From contig NC_009706.1 of the NCBI RefSeq assembly GCF_000016505.1, forward strand, positions 3,224,001 through 3,288,000: 64,000 bases of DNA. Reading direction: 5' to 3'. This document shows positions 44,010-53,270 of this stretch, in pieces. The first letter of the stretch is position 1; the number at the start of each line of letters is the position of its first letter. This DNA is from Clostridium kluyveri DSM 555 (GTDB lineage Bacteria; Bacillota; Clostridia; Clostridiales; Clostridiaceae). The position numbers and the translations under genes are program-made. A model generated the notes under the pieces. The model saw only the letters and a program-made list of their open reading frames with translations. It was not told the DNA's origin and ran no database searches.

Positions 44010-45923
44010 TTATACATGACTTATTTTTTTATCTATTTCTTCTTTAAGCTTTAATATAAAATCTTCCAAGGACATAGCTCCTATATCCCCTTCTTTTCTA
44101 CTTCTTACAGATATATTTTTATCTTTCATTTCCTTATCCCCTAAAATAATCATGTAAGGAACCTTATGCATCTGTGCTTCTCTTATTTTATATCCTATTT
44201 TTTCATTTCTAATATCACATTCCACTCGTATATTATTTTCTTTCAACGTCTTAGCTACTTCTGCCACATAATCTGCCTGGGCATCGGTAATATTCATAAC
44301 CTGAACCTGCACAGGAGCAATCCATGCAGGGAATGCTCCTGCATAATGTTCTATGAGAATACCTATAAATCTTTCTATAGATCCAAATACTACCCTGTGT
44401 ATCATAACAGGCCTGTGCTTTTCCCCATCTGCCCCTATATAATTTAGATCAAATTTTTCAGGCATCTGAAAATCCAACTGCACAGTTCCACACTGCCAGG
44501 TTCTTCCTATGCAATCCTTTAAGTGAAAATCTATTTTAGGACCATAAAAAGCTCCATCTCCCTCATTAATCTTATAGTCAAGTCCTACCATTTTCAATGC
44601 ATTTTTCAATCCCTCTGTTGCAGCTTCCCAATCTTCATCACTTCCCATAGAATCCTCAGGCCTTGTGGAAAGTTCAACAAAATACTCAAAACCAAATATT
44701 TTATAAAAATTATCTATAAGATCTATTACCTTTATTATTTCATCTGCAATATCATCCTTAGTAACAAATATATGAGCATCATCCTGAGTAAAACATCGTA
44801 CTCTCATAAGACCATGTAGTGCACCGGATTTCTCATGTCTGTGAACTACACCCATTTCAGCATATCTTTTAGGAAGATCCCTATAGGATCTTATATCATT
44901 TTTGTACACAAGTATTGACCCTGGACAATTCATAGGTTTTATAGCATAATTTCCATCATCTATTTTAGTAAAATACATATTTTCCTTATAATGATCCCAG
45001 TGTCCTGATCTATGCCATAATTCCTCATTTAATATGATGGGAGTCATTATTTCGCTGTAATCTGCCTTGTAGTGCATTTCTCTCCAAAAATTTTGCAGGG
45101 TATTTCTAATTACCATTCCCTTTGGATGAAAGAACGGAAATCCTGGTCCTTCTTCATGTATACTGAATAAATCCAATTCTTTGCCTAATTTTCTATGATC
45201 CCTTTTTTTCGCCTCTTCCATTAATTTAAGATAATCCTGAAGATCACTTTTCTTTTCAAATACAGTACCATATATTCTTTGAAGCATTTTATTATTTTCA
45301 TTTCCCCTCCAGTAAGCCCCTGCTATAGAAAGGAGCTTTACAGCTTTAGCTCTTCCTGTAGAAGGTACATGAGGACCTGCACAGAGATCTACAAAATCAC
45401 CCTGTTTATAGAAAGATATTATTGAATCCTCTGGTAAATCTTTTATTAATTCCACTTTGTAGGGTTCATTCTTCTCTTCCATAAACTTTATAGCTTCTTC
45501 TCTTGGAAGTTCAAATCTTTCCAATTTTATATTTTCCTTAATTATTTCATTCATTTTACCTTCGATTTTTTCAAGCAATTCAGGAGTAAAGGAAAATTCA
45601 GCATCCACATCGTAATAAAATCCTGAATCTATGGCTGGTCCTATAGCAAGCTTAACTTCTGGATATAATCTCTTTATGGCTTGGGCAAGTATATGAGAAG
45701 CTGTATGTCTCAATATCTTCTTTCCTTCCTCATCCTCAAAGGTTAAGATTTCAACTTTACAATCTTTATTAATTTTATAATTGAGTTCTACAACTTTACC
45801 ATCTACTACAGCTCCCAATGCCTTTTTGGATAAAGAAATACTTAGTTTTGCTGCAATATCAATTACTTTTAGTCCTTTTTCCACTTCTATTTCTTTACCA
45901 TTTTTTAAACTTATTTTTATCAC
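44010..45923 (-). CDS. thrS: Threonyl-tRNA synthetase
   Basis: A 637-residue class II synthetase. Domains in order: TGS (residues 1-62), editing domain with the HTASHILAQAIK motif, catalytic core with the zinc-binding Cys in KPMNCPGSILVYK and the motif-2 RHEKSGALHGLMRVRCFTQDDAHIF, and the C-terminal anticodon-binding domain (about 540-637, PVQVQVMNITDAQ). The start is GTG, with GGAGG seven bases upstream. Controlled by a threonine T-box, but a 200-bp interspersed repeat lies between the T-box terminator and this start codon. Confidence 0.97.
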   Translation of the reverse strand: MIKISLKNGKEIEVEKGLKVIDIAAKLSISLSKKALGAVVDGKVVELNYKINKDCKVEILTFEDEEGKKILRHTASHILAQAIKRLYPEVKLAIGPAIDSGFYYDVDAEFSFTPELLEKIEGKMNEIIKENIKLERFELPREEAIKFMEEKNEPYKVELIKDLPEDSIISFYKQGDFVDLCAGPHVPSTGRAKAVKLLSIAGAYWRGNENNKMLQRIYGTVFEKKSDLQDYLKLMEEAKKRDHRKLGKELDLFSIHEEGPGFPFFHPKGMVIRNTLQNFWREMHYKADYSEIMTPIILNEELWHRSGHWDHYKENMYFTKIDDGNYAIKPMNCPGSILVYKNDIRSYRDLPKRYAEMGVVHRHEKSGALHGLMRVRCFTQDDAHIFVTKDDIADEIIKVIDLIDNFYKIFGFEYFVELSTRPEDSMGSDEDWEAATEGLKNALKMVGLDYKINEGDGAFYGPKIDFHLKDCIGRTWQCGTVQLDFQMPEKFDLNYIGADGEKHRPVMIHRVVFGSIERFIGILIEHYAGAFPAWIAPVQVQVMNITDAQADYVAEVAKTLKENNIRVECDIRNEKIGYKIREAQMHKVPYMIILGDKEMKDKNISVRSRKEGDIGAMSLEDFILKLKEEIDKKISHV

Positions 45924-45977
45924 ACTTATTCCTCCTTCAAACAGCCCTTTTGTATTTTAACTTTTGAATAAATTATT

Positions 45978-46180
45978 ATATCAAGTGATTCTTAGGTTTA
46001 GGTGGAGTTTGCTTGTAAGGAATGCCTTTCTCCATCTGAACTTTATTAACAGTATTCTTAGTGTTTTTAGAACTTAGAATACGTTATCCTTTAGGGGAAG
46101 AACTTATCCAGGGGCGTAGCAGTGCTTATCCCCCACTTTAAAGAAGATGGGGGTGTTAGCTAATTGCAGCCTTCGGATAA
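45978..46180 (+). repeat. Structured interspersed repeat, copy 2
   Basis: Runs from ATATCAAGTGATTCTTAGG to a CAGCCTTCGGAT tail and matches copy 1 at 26560-26734 along most of its length. Stems: GGTTTAGGTGGAG with CTCCATCTGAACTTT (G-U pairs where copy 1 has A-U or G-C), GTATTCT with AGAATAC, and CCCCCA with TGGGGG. It lies inside the thrS 5' leader, antisense to thrS. Confidence 0.8.
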
Positions 46181-46194
46181 ATAAAATTGAGCAA

Positions 46195-46465
46195 ATAAAA
46201 AAACTCTTCCCTAAAACAATGGGACGAGTTTTACCGTGGTTCCACCCAAATTAATAGCACCACACTTTATATAAAGTATATCTTAAATGCTACCATCTCT
46301 ATATCCTTAACGCAGGCTAACGGAAATACTTACTAAATTTCAGTATACAACTCCAAGGTGGTCTTTAATAAATTTTACTTGAAGGATATTTCAGCTTACA
46401 ATCCTTCTCTCTTAAAGCAAATAATCTATCTACTTTCCTCTTCATAGTCTTTATTTCTATTTTCA
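46195..46465 (-). promoter_or_regulatory. T-box leader (threonine) of thrS
   Basis: The minus strand contains the T-box motif GGGTGGAACCACGG (46235-46249), then a terminator ending in seven T (46196-46235). The Stem I specifier region has two consecutive ACC (threonine) triplets at 46358-46363 in the context AAAGACCACCTTGG; which one is the specifier was not decided. The remaining 260 bases to thrS hold a repeat and a ribosome binding site only. Confidence 0.92.
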
Positions 46466-46469
46466 ATCA

Positions 46470-46498
46470 TTATATTATTCTAAAATTATTATGTCAAT
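46470..46498 (-). promoter_or_regulatory. SigA promoter of thrS
   Basis: A consensus TTGACA (46493-46498), 17 bases, and TATAAT (46470-46475) on the minus strand, just upstream of the T-box. Confidence 0.9.
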
Positions 46499-46521
46499 AT
46501 AAAAATAGAAGTTTTTATATT

Positions 46522-47421
46522 CTATACCCTGTTTAAATTATTTTTTATAAGCCTGCAAGTTTTGCAATCATCACAAAATTTAACCCTATGTGTAAAAACA
46601 TTTTTTATAGTATCTATTAATTCTTTGTTCTTACAATTATGGGCACAATGTATTACTATATTTTCAGGTGAATTCGTTATAAGTGCACTTATTAGAATAT
46701 CATCTAAATCGGTATTGTCATTATATTTTAATTCCGTTAAGTCTTTAAAAAAACTATCTGTTATATCCTCTTCCTGCTCATTATTTATAATGTATTTTCC
46801 ATCATTTGAGATAATTATATTCAAATAGTTCATTTTGCTTTCCTGAATTTCTACAAAATATTTTAAAAGCTTTATAAACTCATTATATTCTTTTTCGGCC
46901 ATGTATTTTTCTACTACCCGATCAATAATTGTTTCTAAATCCTCTAGAAGTTCTTTCATTCTAAAGGTTATAAATCCCTCTATATTTATTTCCCTATTTT
47001 CATTTATACATCCGCATATTTTATCTATTATATCATTTTTTTTATTTATATAATAAATAGAATCTTCATCTTTGATTTCCATTTCTCCCCTCAATACTTT
47101 TAAACCCTCTTTTTTAATTCCTTCTAATTCTTCATATCTCAAAAAAAAGTATGCGTCAGATAAAAAGGCTGCCATATCCTTTTTACAAAATTCATCTATT
47201 ATTATGTTATATATAATAGTGGCAGCATGTATATCAAATATATTGTTAAGTTTATTGTTAATTTCTCTATCACAAAATATTTTAAGGAAGTGAGTATTAC
47301 ACTCAATACTTTCATATATTCCAATAAGTATATCTTTGTGTTTAAAATATTCTTTTATCTCTCTTATTCCCTGCATTATACGATCTCTTTCTTTGTTATA
47401 TACTATGGTTAACAACAGCAT
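46522..47421 (-). CDS. ytxC: YtxC-like putative sporulation protein
   Basis: A 299-residue protein resembling the YtxC family. Conserved stretches are EGFITFRMKELLEDLETIIDRVVEKYMAEKEYNEFIKLLKYFVEIQ in the middle (cited here by its parts FRMKELL and FVEIQESK) and a C-terminal HRVKFCDDCKTCRLI with three cysteines, possibly a metal site. In B. subtilis ytxC is next to thrS and is sporulation-associated, and the same neighbour is seen here, 100 bp upstream of the thrS T-box. No signal peptide or membrane helix is visible. Biochemical function is unknown. Confidence 0.8.
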   Translation of the reverse strand: MLLLTIVYNKERDRIMQGIREIKEYFKHKDILIGIYESIECNTHFLKIFCDREINNKLNNIFDIHAATIIYNIIIDEFCKKDMAAFLSDAYFFLRYEELEGIKKEGLKVLRGEMEIKDEDSIYYINKKNDIIDKICGCINENREINIEGFITFRMKELLEDLETIIDRVVEKYMAEKEYNEFIKLLKYFVEIQESKMNYLNIIISNDGKYIINNEQEEDITDSFFKDLTELKYNDNTDLDDILISALITNSPENIVIHCAHNCKNKELIDTIKNVFTHRVKFCDDCKTCRLIKNNLNRV

Positions 47422-47622
47422 TTATTCACACTCCCTTCCAAAGTAGTATATGTCTAAACAAAATCTCTATTCAATTTTCTGCTGTCAAATATCGACAGTA
47501 ATAATTTTTAAGATTAAATCATATTATATTAAGAGATTGCCTAACTTTCATAGATGAAATTCATCCAATTTTTTAATATAACTTCTGATTTTAGTAATAT
47601 ATTAAAAAATTATAATAAAGTA

Positions 47623-47651
47623 TTGACAATATGTAGATGTGAATATATAAT
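47623..47651 (+). promoter_or_regulatory. SigA promoter of the tRNA operon
   Basis: Consensus TTGACA (47623-47628), 17 bases, TATAAT (47646-47651), about 20 bases upstream of the first tRNA transcript start region. Rest of the gap 47422-47622 is AT-rich with no gene seen. Confidence 0.9.
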
Positions 47652-47679
47652 ATTATTTGTCACGTAACAAAAGTTTTAC

Positions 47680-47755
47680 GGGCGCATAGCTCAGCTGGGA
47701 GAGCATCTGCCTTACAAGCAGAGGGTCACAGGTTCGAGCCCTGTTGTGCCCACCA
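47680..47755 (+). tRNA. tRNA-Val (anticodon TAC)
   Basis: A 76-base gene with an encoded CCA. The acceptor GGGCGCA pairs with TGTGCCC, the anticodon loop is CTTACAA, and the T-arm is GGTTCGAGCC. First of five tRNA genes. Confidence 0.97.
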
Positions 47756-47759
47756 TTAC

Positions 47760-47836
47760 GGCCCAGTGGCTCAGCTGGTTAGAGTGCCGGCCTGTCACGC
47801 CGGAGGTCGAGGGTTCAAGTCCCTTCTGGGTCGCCA
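47760..47836 (+). tRNA. tRNA-Asp (anticodon GTC)
   Basis: A 77-base gene with an encoded CCA. The acceptor GGCCCAG pairs with CTGGGTC, the anticodon stem-loop contains CTGTCAC, and the T-arm is GGTTCAAGTCC. Confidence 0.97.
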
Positions 47837-47839
47837 TTT

Positions 47840-47915
<76 letters not shown>

Positions 47916-47920
47916 GTTTT

Positions 47921-47995
47921 GCGGGAGTGGCTCAGTGGTAGAGCGTCACCTTGCCAAGGTGAACGTCGCGGGTTCAAATCCCGTCTTCCGCTCCA
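47921..47995 (+). tRNA. tRNA-Gly (anticodon GCC)
   Basis: A 75-base gene with an encoded CCA. The acceptor GCGGGAG pairs with CTTCCGC, the anticodon loop contains TTGCCAA, and the T-arm is GGTTCAAATCC. Confidence 0.97.
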
Positions 47996-48002
47996 ACAAT
48001 AT

Positions 48003-48076
<74 letters not shown>

Positions 48077-48095
48077 ATTATATAACAATGGTTTA

Positions 48096-48150
48096 AAAAG
48101 CAGCCTATATAATAACTTCTTACAAGTTAGTCATATAGGCTGCTTTTATT
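48096..48150 (+). terminator. Terminator of the tRNA operon
   Basis: AAAAGCAGCCTATAT (48096-48110) pairs with ATATAGGCTGCTTTT (48133-48147), with a loop that can itself form AACTT/AAGTT, then TATT. Confidence 0.85.
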
Positions 48151-48164
48151 TGGTTCTAAAACCT

Positions 48165-48314
48165 TTAATTTTCCTCATCATTTACTACTTCAATAATTGT
48201 GTTATTTCCAATTATATAATCACTTTTTATATTATGCACATGGCAATTTTCCTTTATTGTATTTTTTATATGTTTTTCTCCACTTCATGGTCTCATAATA
48301 TCTCGTATTTTCAT
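48165..48314 (-). pseudogene. Decayed small open reading frame with one in-frame TGA
   Basis: An ATG at 48314 with AAAGGAAG ten bases upstream opens a frame MKIRDIMRP, then TGA at 48285-48287, then 39 more codons ending IIEVVNDEEN and TAA at 48165. If read through it would be a 48-residue acidic-tailed protein. The start resembles the first residues of CBS-domain proteins but the rest does not continue that fold. It may be a broken small gene or chance. The rest of the 424-bp gap (to 48500) is AT-rich and shows nothing else. Confidence 0.3.
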
Positions 48315-48500
48315 TTTTATCTTCCTTTCACTTGATAAGCACAATTTTTGCCTCATTATTGCATTATTGAAATAATATTTTCCTTAATTTTCTCCATTGA
48401 TGTTACTCTATAAAAATTTTCTTGTTATAAATAAAGACTTCCTATGATTCTTATTTTATCATAGAAAACCTTAGGTTTTTTATTTAAGTAATCTCTTTAC

Positions 48501-50738
48501 TCACACTAATTCTTCTTCCTCATCCTCAAACATACAAGGTAAAATTATAGTAAAAGTTGTCCCAACATTTAATTCACTTTTTATCTCAATCCTTCCTTTA
48601 TGTTCACTGATTATTTGAAAACAAGAACTCAGCCCTAAGCCAGTTCCATTCTTTTTGGTAGTGAAAAACGGAGTTCCAAGCTTAGAAATAATTTCTTTGG
48701 GTATACCTGCTCCATTGTCAGTTATTCCTACATATATTTCATTAGTGAACTCATCGATATCAGTTTGAATCTTTAAAACTGGCTGTTCTACATTCTCCAT
48801 TGCTTCAATTGCATTTTTACATATATTTAAAATTACTTGCCTAATTCTCACTTGGTCACACATTAAATACCGTTCATCATGATTAAATTTAAATTCAATA
48901 TTTATTCCTTTTATCAATGATGAGGTCTGAAGCAAATTCTTAACTGAACTCAGCAAATCATATACTGACACTTCCTCAACAGCAATATTGGCTGGTTTTG
49001 CTAAAGTTAAAAAATCGCTCATAATTCTATTGATCTCATCAGTATCCATTTTGATTCTTTTAGCACATTCATTTATTTTCACATCATCTGAGTAAAGCTC
49101 AATTAACTGACAAGAACCATTTATTGTAGTTAAAAAATTTCTCGTATCATGAACTATACTGGCCCCCATTTGCCCCAACAATGCCAGTTTTTCTTGATTT
49201 ATTAATCTCTCTTGATTATTCTTCAGTTCAGTAACATCCTGCATTACAGATATTATTCCAATCTTCTTATTTTCAACATTATATATAGGCGATACCTGTC
49301 CAGTTATCTTCCTTTTGATACCTTTTATTGAAACTAATGAGGCCTCATAGTATTCATTATACAAATTGCCCCCAAAAAATTTATTTACTATTTCTTCATT
49401 ATCAAAATTTATCATTTTATTTATCTTAACAAGAGAACTCCCTATAATATCATCCTTATCTAAGTCTATTAGATTTTGAAATGATACATTACAAGCAGTT
49501 ATAGTACCGTGATTATTTAGTATCATTGCTGGATATAACATAGAATTTAAAATAGTCTCCGTTTGCAAATTTAAATTTTCAATAGCTTGCTCACAGGCAG
49601 CTTCTTTTGATATAAACATAACACCATTTTCTATCTTGTGAATATTAACAAGGAGTTTAACTGAATTGCCCTCTAGTGTTTTATATGTTCTAACAATATT
49701 ATCCATACTTATACCTTTTTCTATTAAACTAATCGGAAACTCATTCTCATCTTCTCTATCAATTTTTTCAATTTTATTTAAAAATTCAGTCATGGTTAAC
49801 CCTGCTATATCAGCTGACTTACACTGAAGTAACTCTTCAAATTTCTTGTTTGCAAAAGTTATCCTTAGATCCTCATCATATGTATGGATTGCCAGTGGAA
49901 TGGCATTTAGTATATCTCTTAATTGTTTGTTCATTTCATCCAGCTTTAAGTAGGGATAATCCATCTCTGTTTTTACTATACCTTTAAATAGACATATATA
50001 ATATGTTACCTTTAAAACATGTCCATAAGCCATCACAAAGTCTGTGAACGTTTTATACGTGGTAAAGCAAATTTCAGCAGATATAAATAACAGAATTGTA
50101 ATGGCAATGTATTTGTATGTAAATGTATCCTTATTACTCATTTTGCCTTTTAAATTCCATGCTGCAGCAATTAATATAAATATTATACAGTATTCAAATA
50201 ATATTTTAATATTAGTTACCCCATTTGAAGTATATAGTATTGGAAAAAGATTTTTATGAAAAAATATGATATATGATATACCAATGGAATAAATAAGTGA
50301 ACCAGATAGTCCTATCCATTTGTTTATTTTTATTTTAGATAAATTAGTGGTAATAATTAAAAGTAAAATTGCTTCGGTAATTCTGCTAACAATCCAAAAC
50401 CTAAGTGATAAATCAAAGTAATTCTTTGGTAAAAATCCTAAAGCGTTAAAATAGAAAGTGTGCAAAACATCAAAAATTGCTATTGCTAGGAAACCCAATG
50501 CTATAATTTGATTTTTAACAGAATTGCTATAGTATCTACACCATACTACCAGAAATAAATTAGCCGCTATAATTATACACACTAGTTCCATAGATGAATG
50601 AAAAATCCCATTATATTGTTGCCACGTTGGAAACACAAGATGTGTAACTACATTAGAAAAAAGCAAAATAGTAATTGATTGGATTAAAACAACAGAAAAC
50701 TGTTTCTCTTTTAGTTTTTCTAACATTATTCTAATCAT
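48501..50738 (-). CDS. Orphan membrane sensor histidine kinase (MASE3-PAS-PAS-HisKA-HATPase)
   Basis: A 745-residue kinase. Residues 10-265 contain about eight hydrophobic helices with IAIFDVLHTFYFNALGF and SLRFWIVSRITEA segments, the pattern of the MASE3 sensor domain. Two PAS domains follow (about 280-385 and 395-505). The phosphoacceptor is His530 in GASIVHDTRNF. The ATPase N-box (NICKNAIEAM), G1 (DNGAGIP) and G2 (NGTGLGLS) are intact. No response regulator gene is in the window. Clostridial Spo0A is phosphorylated by orphan kinases of this type, so a sporulation-initiation role is possible. The gene lies between tRNA-Cys and its 3' relic. Confidence 0.88.
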   Translation of the reverse strand: MIRIMLEKLKEKQFSVVLIQSITILLFSNVVTHLVFPTWQQYNGIFHSSMELVCIIIAANLFLVVWCRYYSNSVKNQIIALGFLAIAIFDVLHTFYFNALGFLPKNYFDLSLRFWIVSRITEAILLLIITTNLSKIKINKWIGLSGSLIYSIGISYIIFFHKNLFPILYTSNGVTNIKILFEYCIIFILIAAAWNLKGKMSNKDTFTYKYIAITILLFISAEICFTTYKTFTDFVMAYGHVLKVTYYICLFKGIVKTEMDYPYLKLDEMNKQLRDILNAIPLAIHTYDEDLRITFANKKFEELLQCKSADIAGLTMTEFLNKIEKIDREDENEFPISLIEKGISMDNIVRTYKTLEGNSVKLLVNIHKIENGVMFISKEAACEQAIENLNLQTETILNSMLYPAMILNNHGTITACNVSFQNLIDLDKDDIIGSSLVKINKMINFDNEEIVNKFFGGNLYNEYYEASLVSIKGIKRKITGQVSPIYNVENKKIGIISVMQDVTELKNNQERLINQEKLALLGQMGASIVHDTRNFLTTINGSCQLIELYSDDVKINECAKRIKMDTDEINRIMSDFLTLAKPANIAVEEVSVYDLLSSVKNLLQTSSLIKGINIEFKFNHDERYLMCDQVRIRQVILNICKNAIEAMENVEQPVLKIQTDIDEFTNEIYVGITDNGAGIPKEIISKLGTPFFTTKKNGTGLGLSSCFQIISEHKGRIEIKSELNVGTTFTIILPCMFEDEEEELV

Positions 50739-50949
50739 CGTTATTTATCTCCCATCCTATAACATTGTCTTACATAATTATACCACCATATGAACATTGT
50801 GGGAATATGTATACAATTTAGGATAACAACTTGGAATATGTTACTTGTTTACTCCTATTTTTAACTATGTTATAATTTTAACATGATACTATACTACAAA
50901 ATGGCTGAAAATAAATATTATCAACCTTTTTAGCAAGATATACAACTTA

Positions 50950-50991
50950 TAGAACCTTTATCTCCAGTTCAAATCTGGATAAGATCTCCTT
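50950..50991 (+). pseudogene. Relic of the 3' half of tRNA-Cys
   Basis: Positions 50953-50979 match 48039-48065 of tRNA-Cys at 25 of 27 bases (AACCTTTATC, CCAGTTCAAATCTGG), and the CTCC before the CCA end is also kept. The 5' half and acceptor pairing are lost, so it cannot be a functional tRNA. Confidence 0.75.
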
Positions 50992-50996
50992 TAATG

Positions 50997-51038
50997 AGCA
51001 AGATTCTAAAATGATTTTTAGAATCTTGCTTATTATTT
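50997..51038 (+). terminator. Strong terminator after the tRNA-Cys relic
   Basis: Perfect 15-base arms, AGCAAGATTCTAAAA (50997-51011) and TTTTAGAATCTTGCT (51016-51030), loop of four, then TATTATTT. There is no intact gene upstream on this strand for it to serve, other than the relic. The remaining sequence from 50739 to 50949 and 51039 to 51217 is intergenic, presumably with the promoters of the kinase and aminotransferase genes. Confidence 0.8.
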
Positions 51039-51217
51039 CGCTGCCATGTAAATTTAAGAATCACTTCACTCTTCAAAACAAATATTTGAGAATAAACAAT
51101 CCGTAAAATATGCCATAAATTATAAATTACTAGTTTATTTTATGGAACTTAAAATATATAATATAAACTAGTAATAATCAGTAAATTAATTTAATTATAT
51201 AGATTGGACGTGAGAAA

Positions 51218-52378
51218 TTGAATACCCTTTTAAAAAATTCCATATCAGAAAATGTTAAAAATATAGAAATATCAGGCATTAGAAAATTTTATAATAAAGT
51301 TGCCCTTTACCCAGGGGCCATATCTTTAACTTTAGGCCAACCTGATTTTAATGTACCTGAAAAAATTAAGATTGCCATGATAAAAGCTATTGAACAAAAT
51401 AAAACCACATACACACAAAATGCAGGAATATTGGAACTTAGAAGAGAAATATCCAATTATCTTGAAAATTTAAACATATTTTATGATCCAGAAGAAATAT
51501 GCATCACTGTAGGTGGCAGTGAAGCACTTATGGATACCTTTACTGCTCTTATAAATCCCGGAGACAAGGTATTGATACCCACACCTGCCTATCCTGCTTA
51601 TGAAAGCTGTGTAAGTATTTTAGGAGGTACTGTAATAAATCATAACTTAAAAGAAGACTTTTCCATAAATTTTGATGAACTAAAAAAAATACTAGAAAAT
51701 GAAAAACCTAAAATGATAGTTTTATCTTATCCTTCTAATCCTACTGGTGCTGTACTGTCTGAAGAAGATAATAAAAAACTTTTTAATTTATTATGTAAAC
51801 ATGATATCATTGTTGTAAGTGATGAAATGTATGCCTGCCTGTGTTTTAAAGAAAATTATTATTCCATTGCTCAATATGAAAAGATACGAAATAAAGTTAT
51901 ATTAATAGGCGGGTTTTCTAAAATGTTTTCCATGACGGGACTTAGAGTAGGATATGTATGTGCCCACCCATCAATTATGGATGAGATAATGAAAGTACAT
52001 CAATATAATGTGTCCTGTGCTCCTTCTGTGGCCCAATGGGGTGCCTATGAGGGACTTGTAAACTGTATGGAAGATGTAATCTACATGAAAGATCAATTCA
52101 TAAAAAGAAGGGATTATGTTTATACCAAATTAAAATCCCTAGGTTTTGATACAAATTTACCTGAAGGGGCTTTCTACATATTCCCCTCTATAAAGACCTT
52201 TTCTATGCGCAGTGAAGAATTTTGTGAAAAACTTTTAAAGGAGGCCGGTGTTGCCATTGTTCCTGGCTCTGCTTTTGGCTCAGGTGGAGAAGGACATGTT
52301 AGAATATCCTATGCATACAGCATGAATAAACTCAAGTTATGTATGGAAAAGCTAGACAACTGGATAAACTCTTTTTAA
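51218..52378 (+). CDS. PLP-dependent class I/II aminotransferase (candidate N-acetyl-diaminopimelate aminotransferase, PatA-like)
   Basis: A 386-residue fold-type-I aminotransferase. The Schiff-base Lys235 lies in LIGGFSKMFSMTGLRVGY, the PLP pyridine-binding Asp202 in VVSDEMYA, and the NPTG motif at 174-177. The start is TTG, with GGACGTGAG upstream. It is the AspC/PatA subgroup. With asd, dapA, dapB and dapH nearby and none of the other aminotransferases of the pathway in view, transamination of N-acetyl-2-amino-6-oxopimelate is a good hypothesis. A general aspartate or aromatic transaminase remains possible. Confidence 0.85.
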   Translation: MNTLLKNSISENVKNIEISGIRKFYNKVALYPGAISLTLGQPDFNVPEKIKIAMIKAIEQNKTTYTQNAGILELRREISNYLENLNIFYDPEEICITVGGSEALMDTFTALINPGDKVLIPTPAYPAYESCVSILGGTVINHNLKEDFSINFDELKKILENEKPKMIVLSYPSNPTGAVLSEEDNKKLFNLLCKHDIIVVSDEMYACLCFKENYYSIAQYEKIRNKVILIGGFSKMFSMTGLRVGYVCAHPSIMDEIMKVHQYNVSCAPSVAQWGAYEGLVNCMEDVIYMKDQFIKRRDYVYTKLKSLGFDTNLPEGAFYIFPSIKTFSMRSEEFCEKLLKEAGVAIVPGSAFGSGGEGHVRISYAYSMNKLKLCMEKLDNWINSF

Positions 52379-52380
52379 TG

Positions 52381-52440
52381 GTTAAGAGTTAAGAGCAGTG
52401 AGTTAAGAATTGCGGAAGAAAATCATCCACAACTCTTAAC
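52381..52440. terminator. Bidirectional hairpin between the aminotransferase gene and dapB
   Basis: GTTAAGAGTT (52381-52390) pairs with AACTCTTAAC (52431-52440). The intervening bases repeat AGTTAAGA several times, so this is also a short repeat region. It separates two convergent genes. Confidence 0.5.
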
Positions 52441-52458
52441 TATTAACTTTAAATCTTA

Positions 52459-53211
52459 TTATTTACCACCAATTACATCGTCCATTGAATAGAAACCCTT
52501 TTCTCTATTAAACATAAACTCACATGCTTTCAGGGCCCCTACTGCAAAAACTTCCCTAGAAATAGCAGTATGCTTGATTTCTATGGTTTCTCCCTGTCCT
52601 GCAAATATAACATCATGTTCTCCTACTATGCTTCCTCCTCTTATAGCATGTATACCTATCTCATTATGGGTTCTCTTCTTAATACCCTCTCTTCCATTTA
52701 CAAAATCTAATTTTTCCTCAATAGAATCTTTTATGGTATTTCCAAGAAGCAGTGCAGTTCCGCTTGGAGAATCCACTTTTTGATTATGGTGTTTTTCTAT
52801 TATCTCTATATCAAAATTTTTATATAAAACTGCACTCATGTTTTTTAATATCTTATTTACCATATTTACACCTATGGACATATTAGCTGACCTGAACATA
52901 GGAATGTATTTGGAAGCTTCATTAATTTTTTCAAGCTGTTCTTCACTATATCCTGTAGTGCACAGTATAACTCCTATATTCTTTTCTTTAGCATATTTTA
53001 AAATGGAATCCAAAGCCTCAGGCCTTGAAAAGTCCAATATCACATCTCCTTCTATATTACACTTAGTTATATCTGAAAATACAGGAAATTTAGATTTCAC
53101 ACAGTTTTTATCCACTCCAGCTACTATAGCTAAGCTAGAATAGCTTTCAGCTAAATTAGTTACTACTTTTCCCATTTTGCCATTGCATCCACTTAATATA
53201 ATTCTAATCAT
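52459..53211 (-). CDS. dapB: 4-hydroxy-tetrahydrodipicolinate reductase
   Basis: A 250-residue reductase of the diaminopimelate pathway. It uses NAD(P)H to reduce the DapA product to tetrahydrodipicolinate. The N-terminal [10 protein letters not shown] is the nucleotide-binding loop. The catalytic block [19 protein letters not shown] has the conserved histidines and the KxxSPSGTA substrate loop, and the C-terminus has [12 protein letters not shown]. Length is standard. It is the third gene of the minus-strand asd-dapA-dapB set; the 144 bp before it hold an inverted repeat at 53271-53298. Confidence 0.96.
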   Translation of the reverse strand: MIRIILSGCNGKMGKVVTNLAESYSSLAIVAGVDKNCVKSKFPVFSDITKCNIEGDVILDFSRPEALDSILKYAKEKNIGVILCTTGYSEEQLEKINEASKYIPMFRSANMSIGVNMVNKILKNMSAVLYKNFDIEIIEKHHNQKVDSPSGTALLLGNTIKDSIEEKLDFVNGREGIKKRTHNEIGIHAIRGGSIVGEHDVIFAGQGETIEIKHTAISREVFAVGALKACEFMFNREKGFYSMDDVIGGK

Positions 53212-53270
53212 TTATAAACTCCCCTTAAAAATTATTTGATACACTTTAAATTTAATAATTTCATAACTTC

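Noticed and set aside
48285-48287. TGA read as selenocysteine
   Set aside because: No SECIS-like hairpin follows, the context is not a redox motif, and no selenocysteine genes are in the window.
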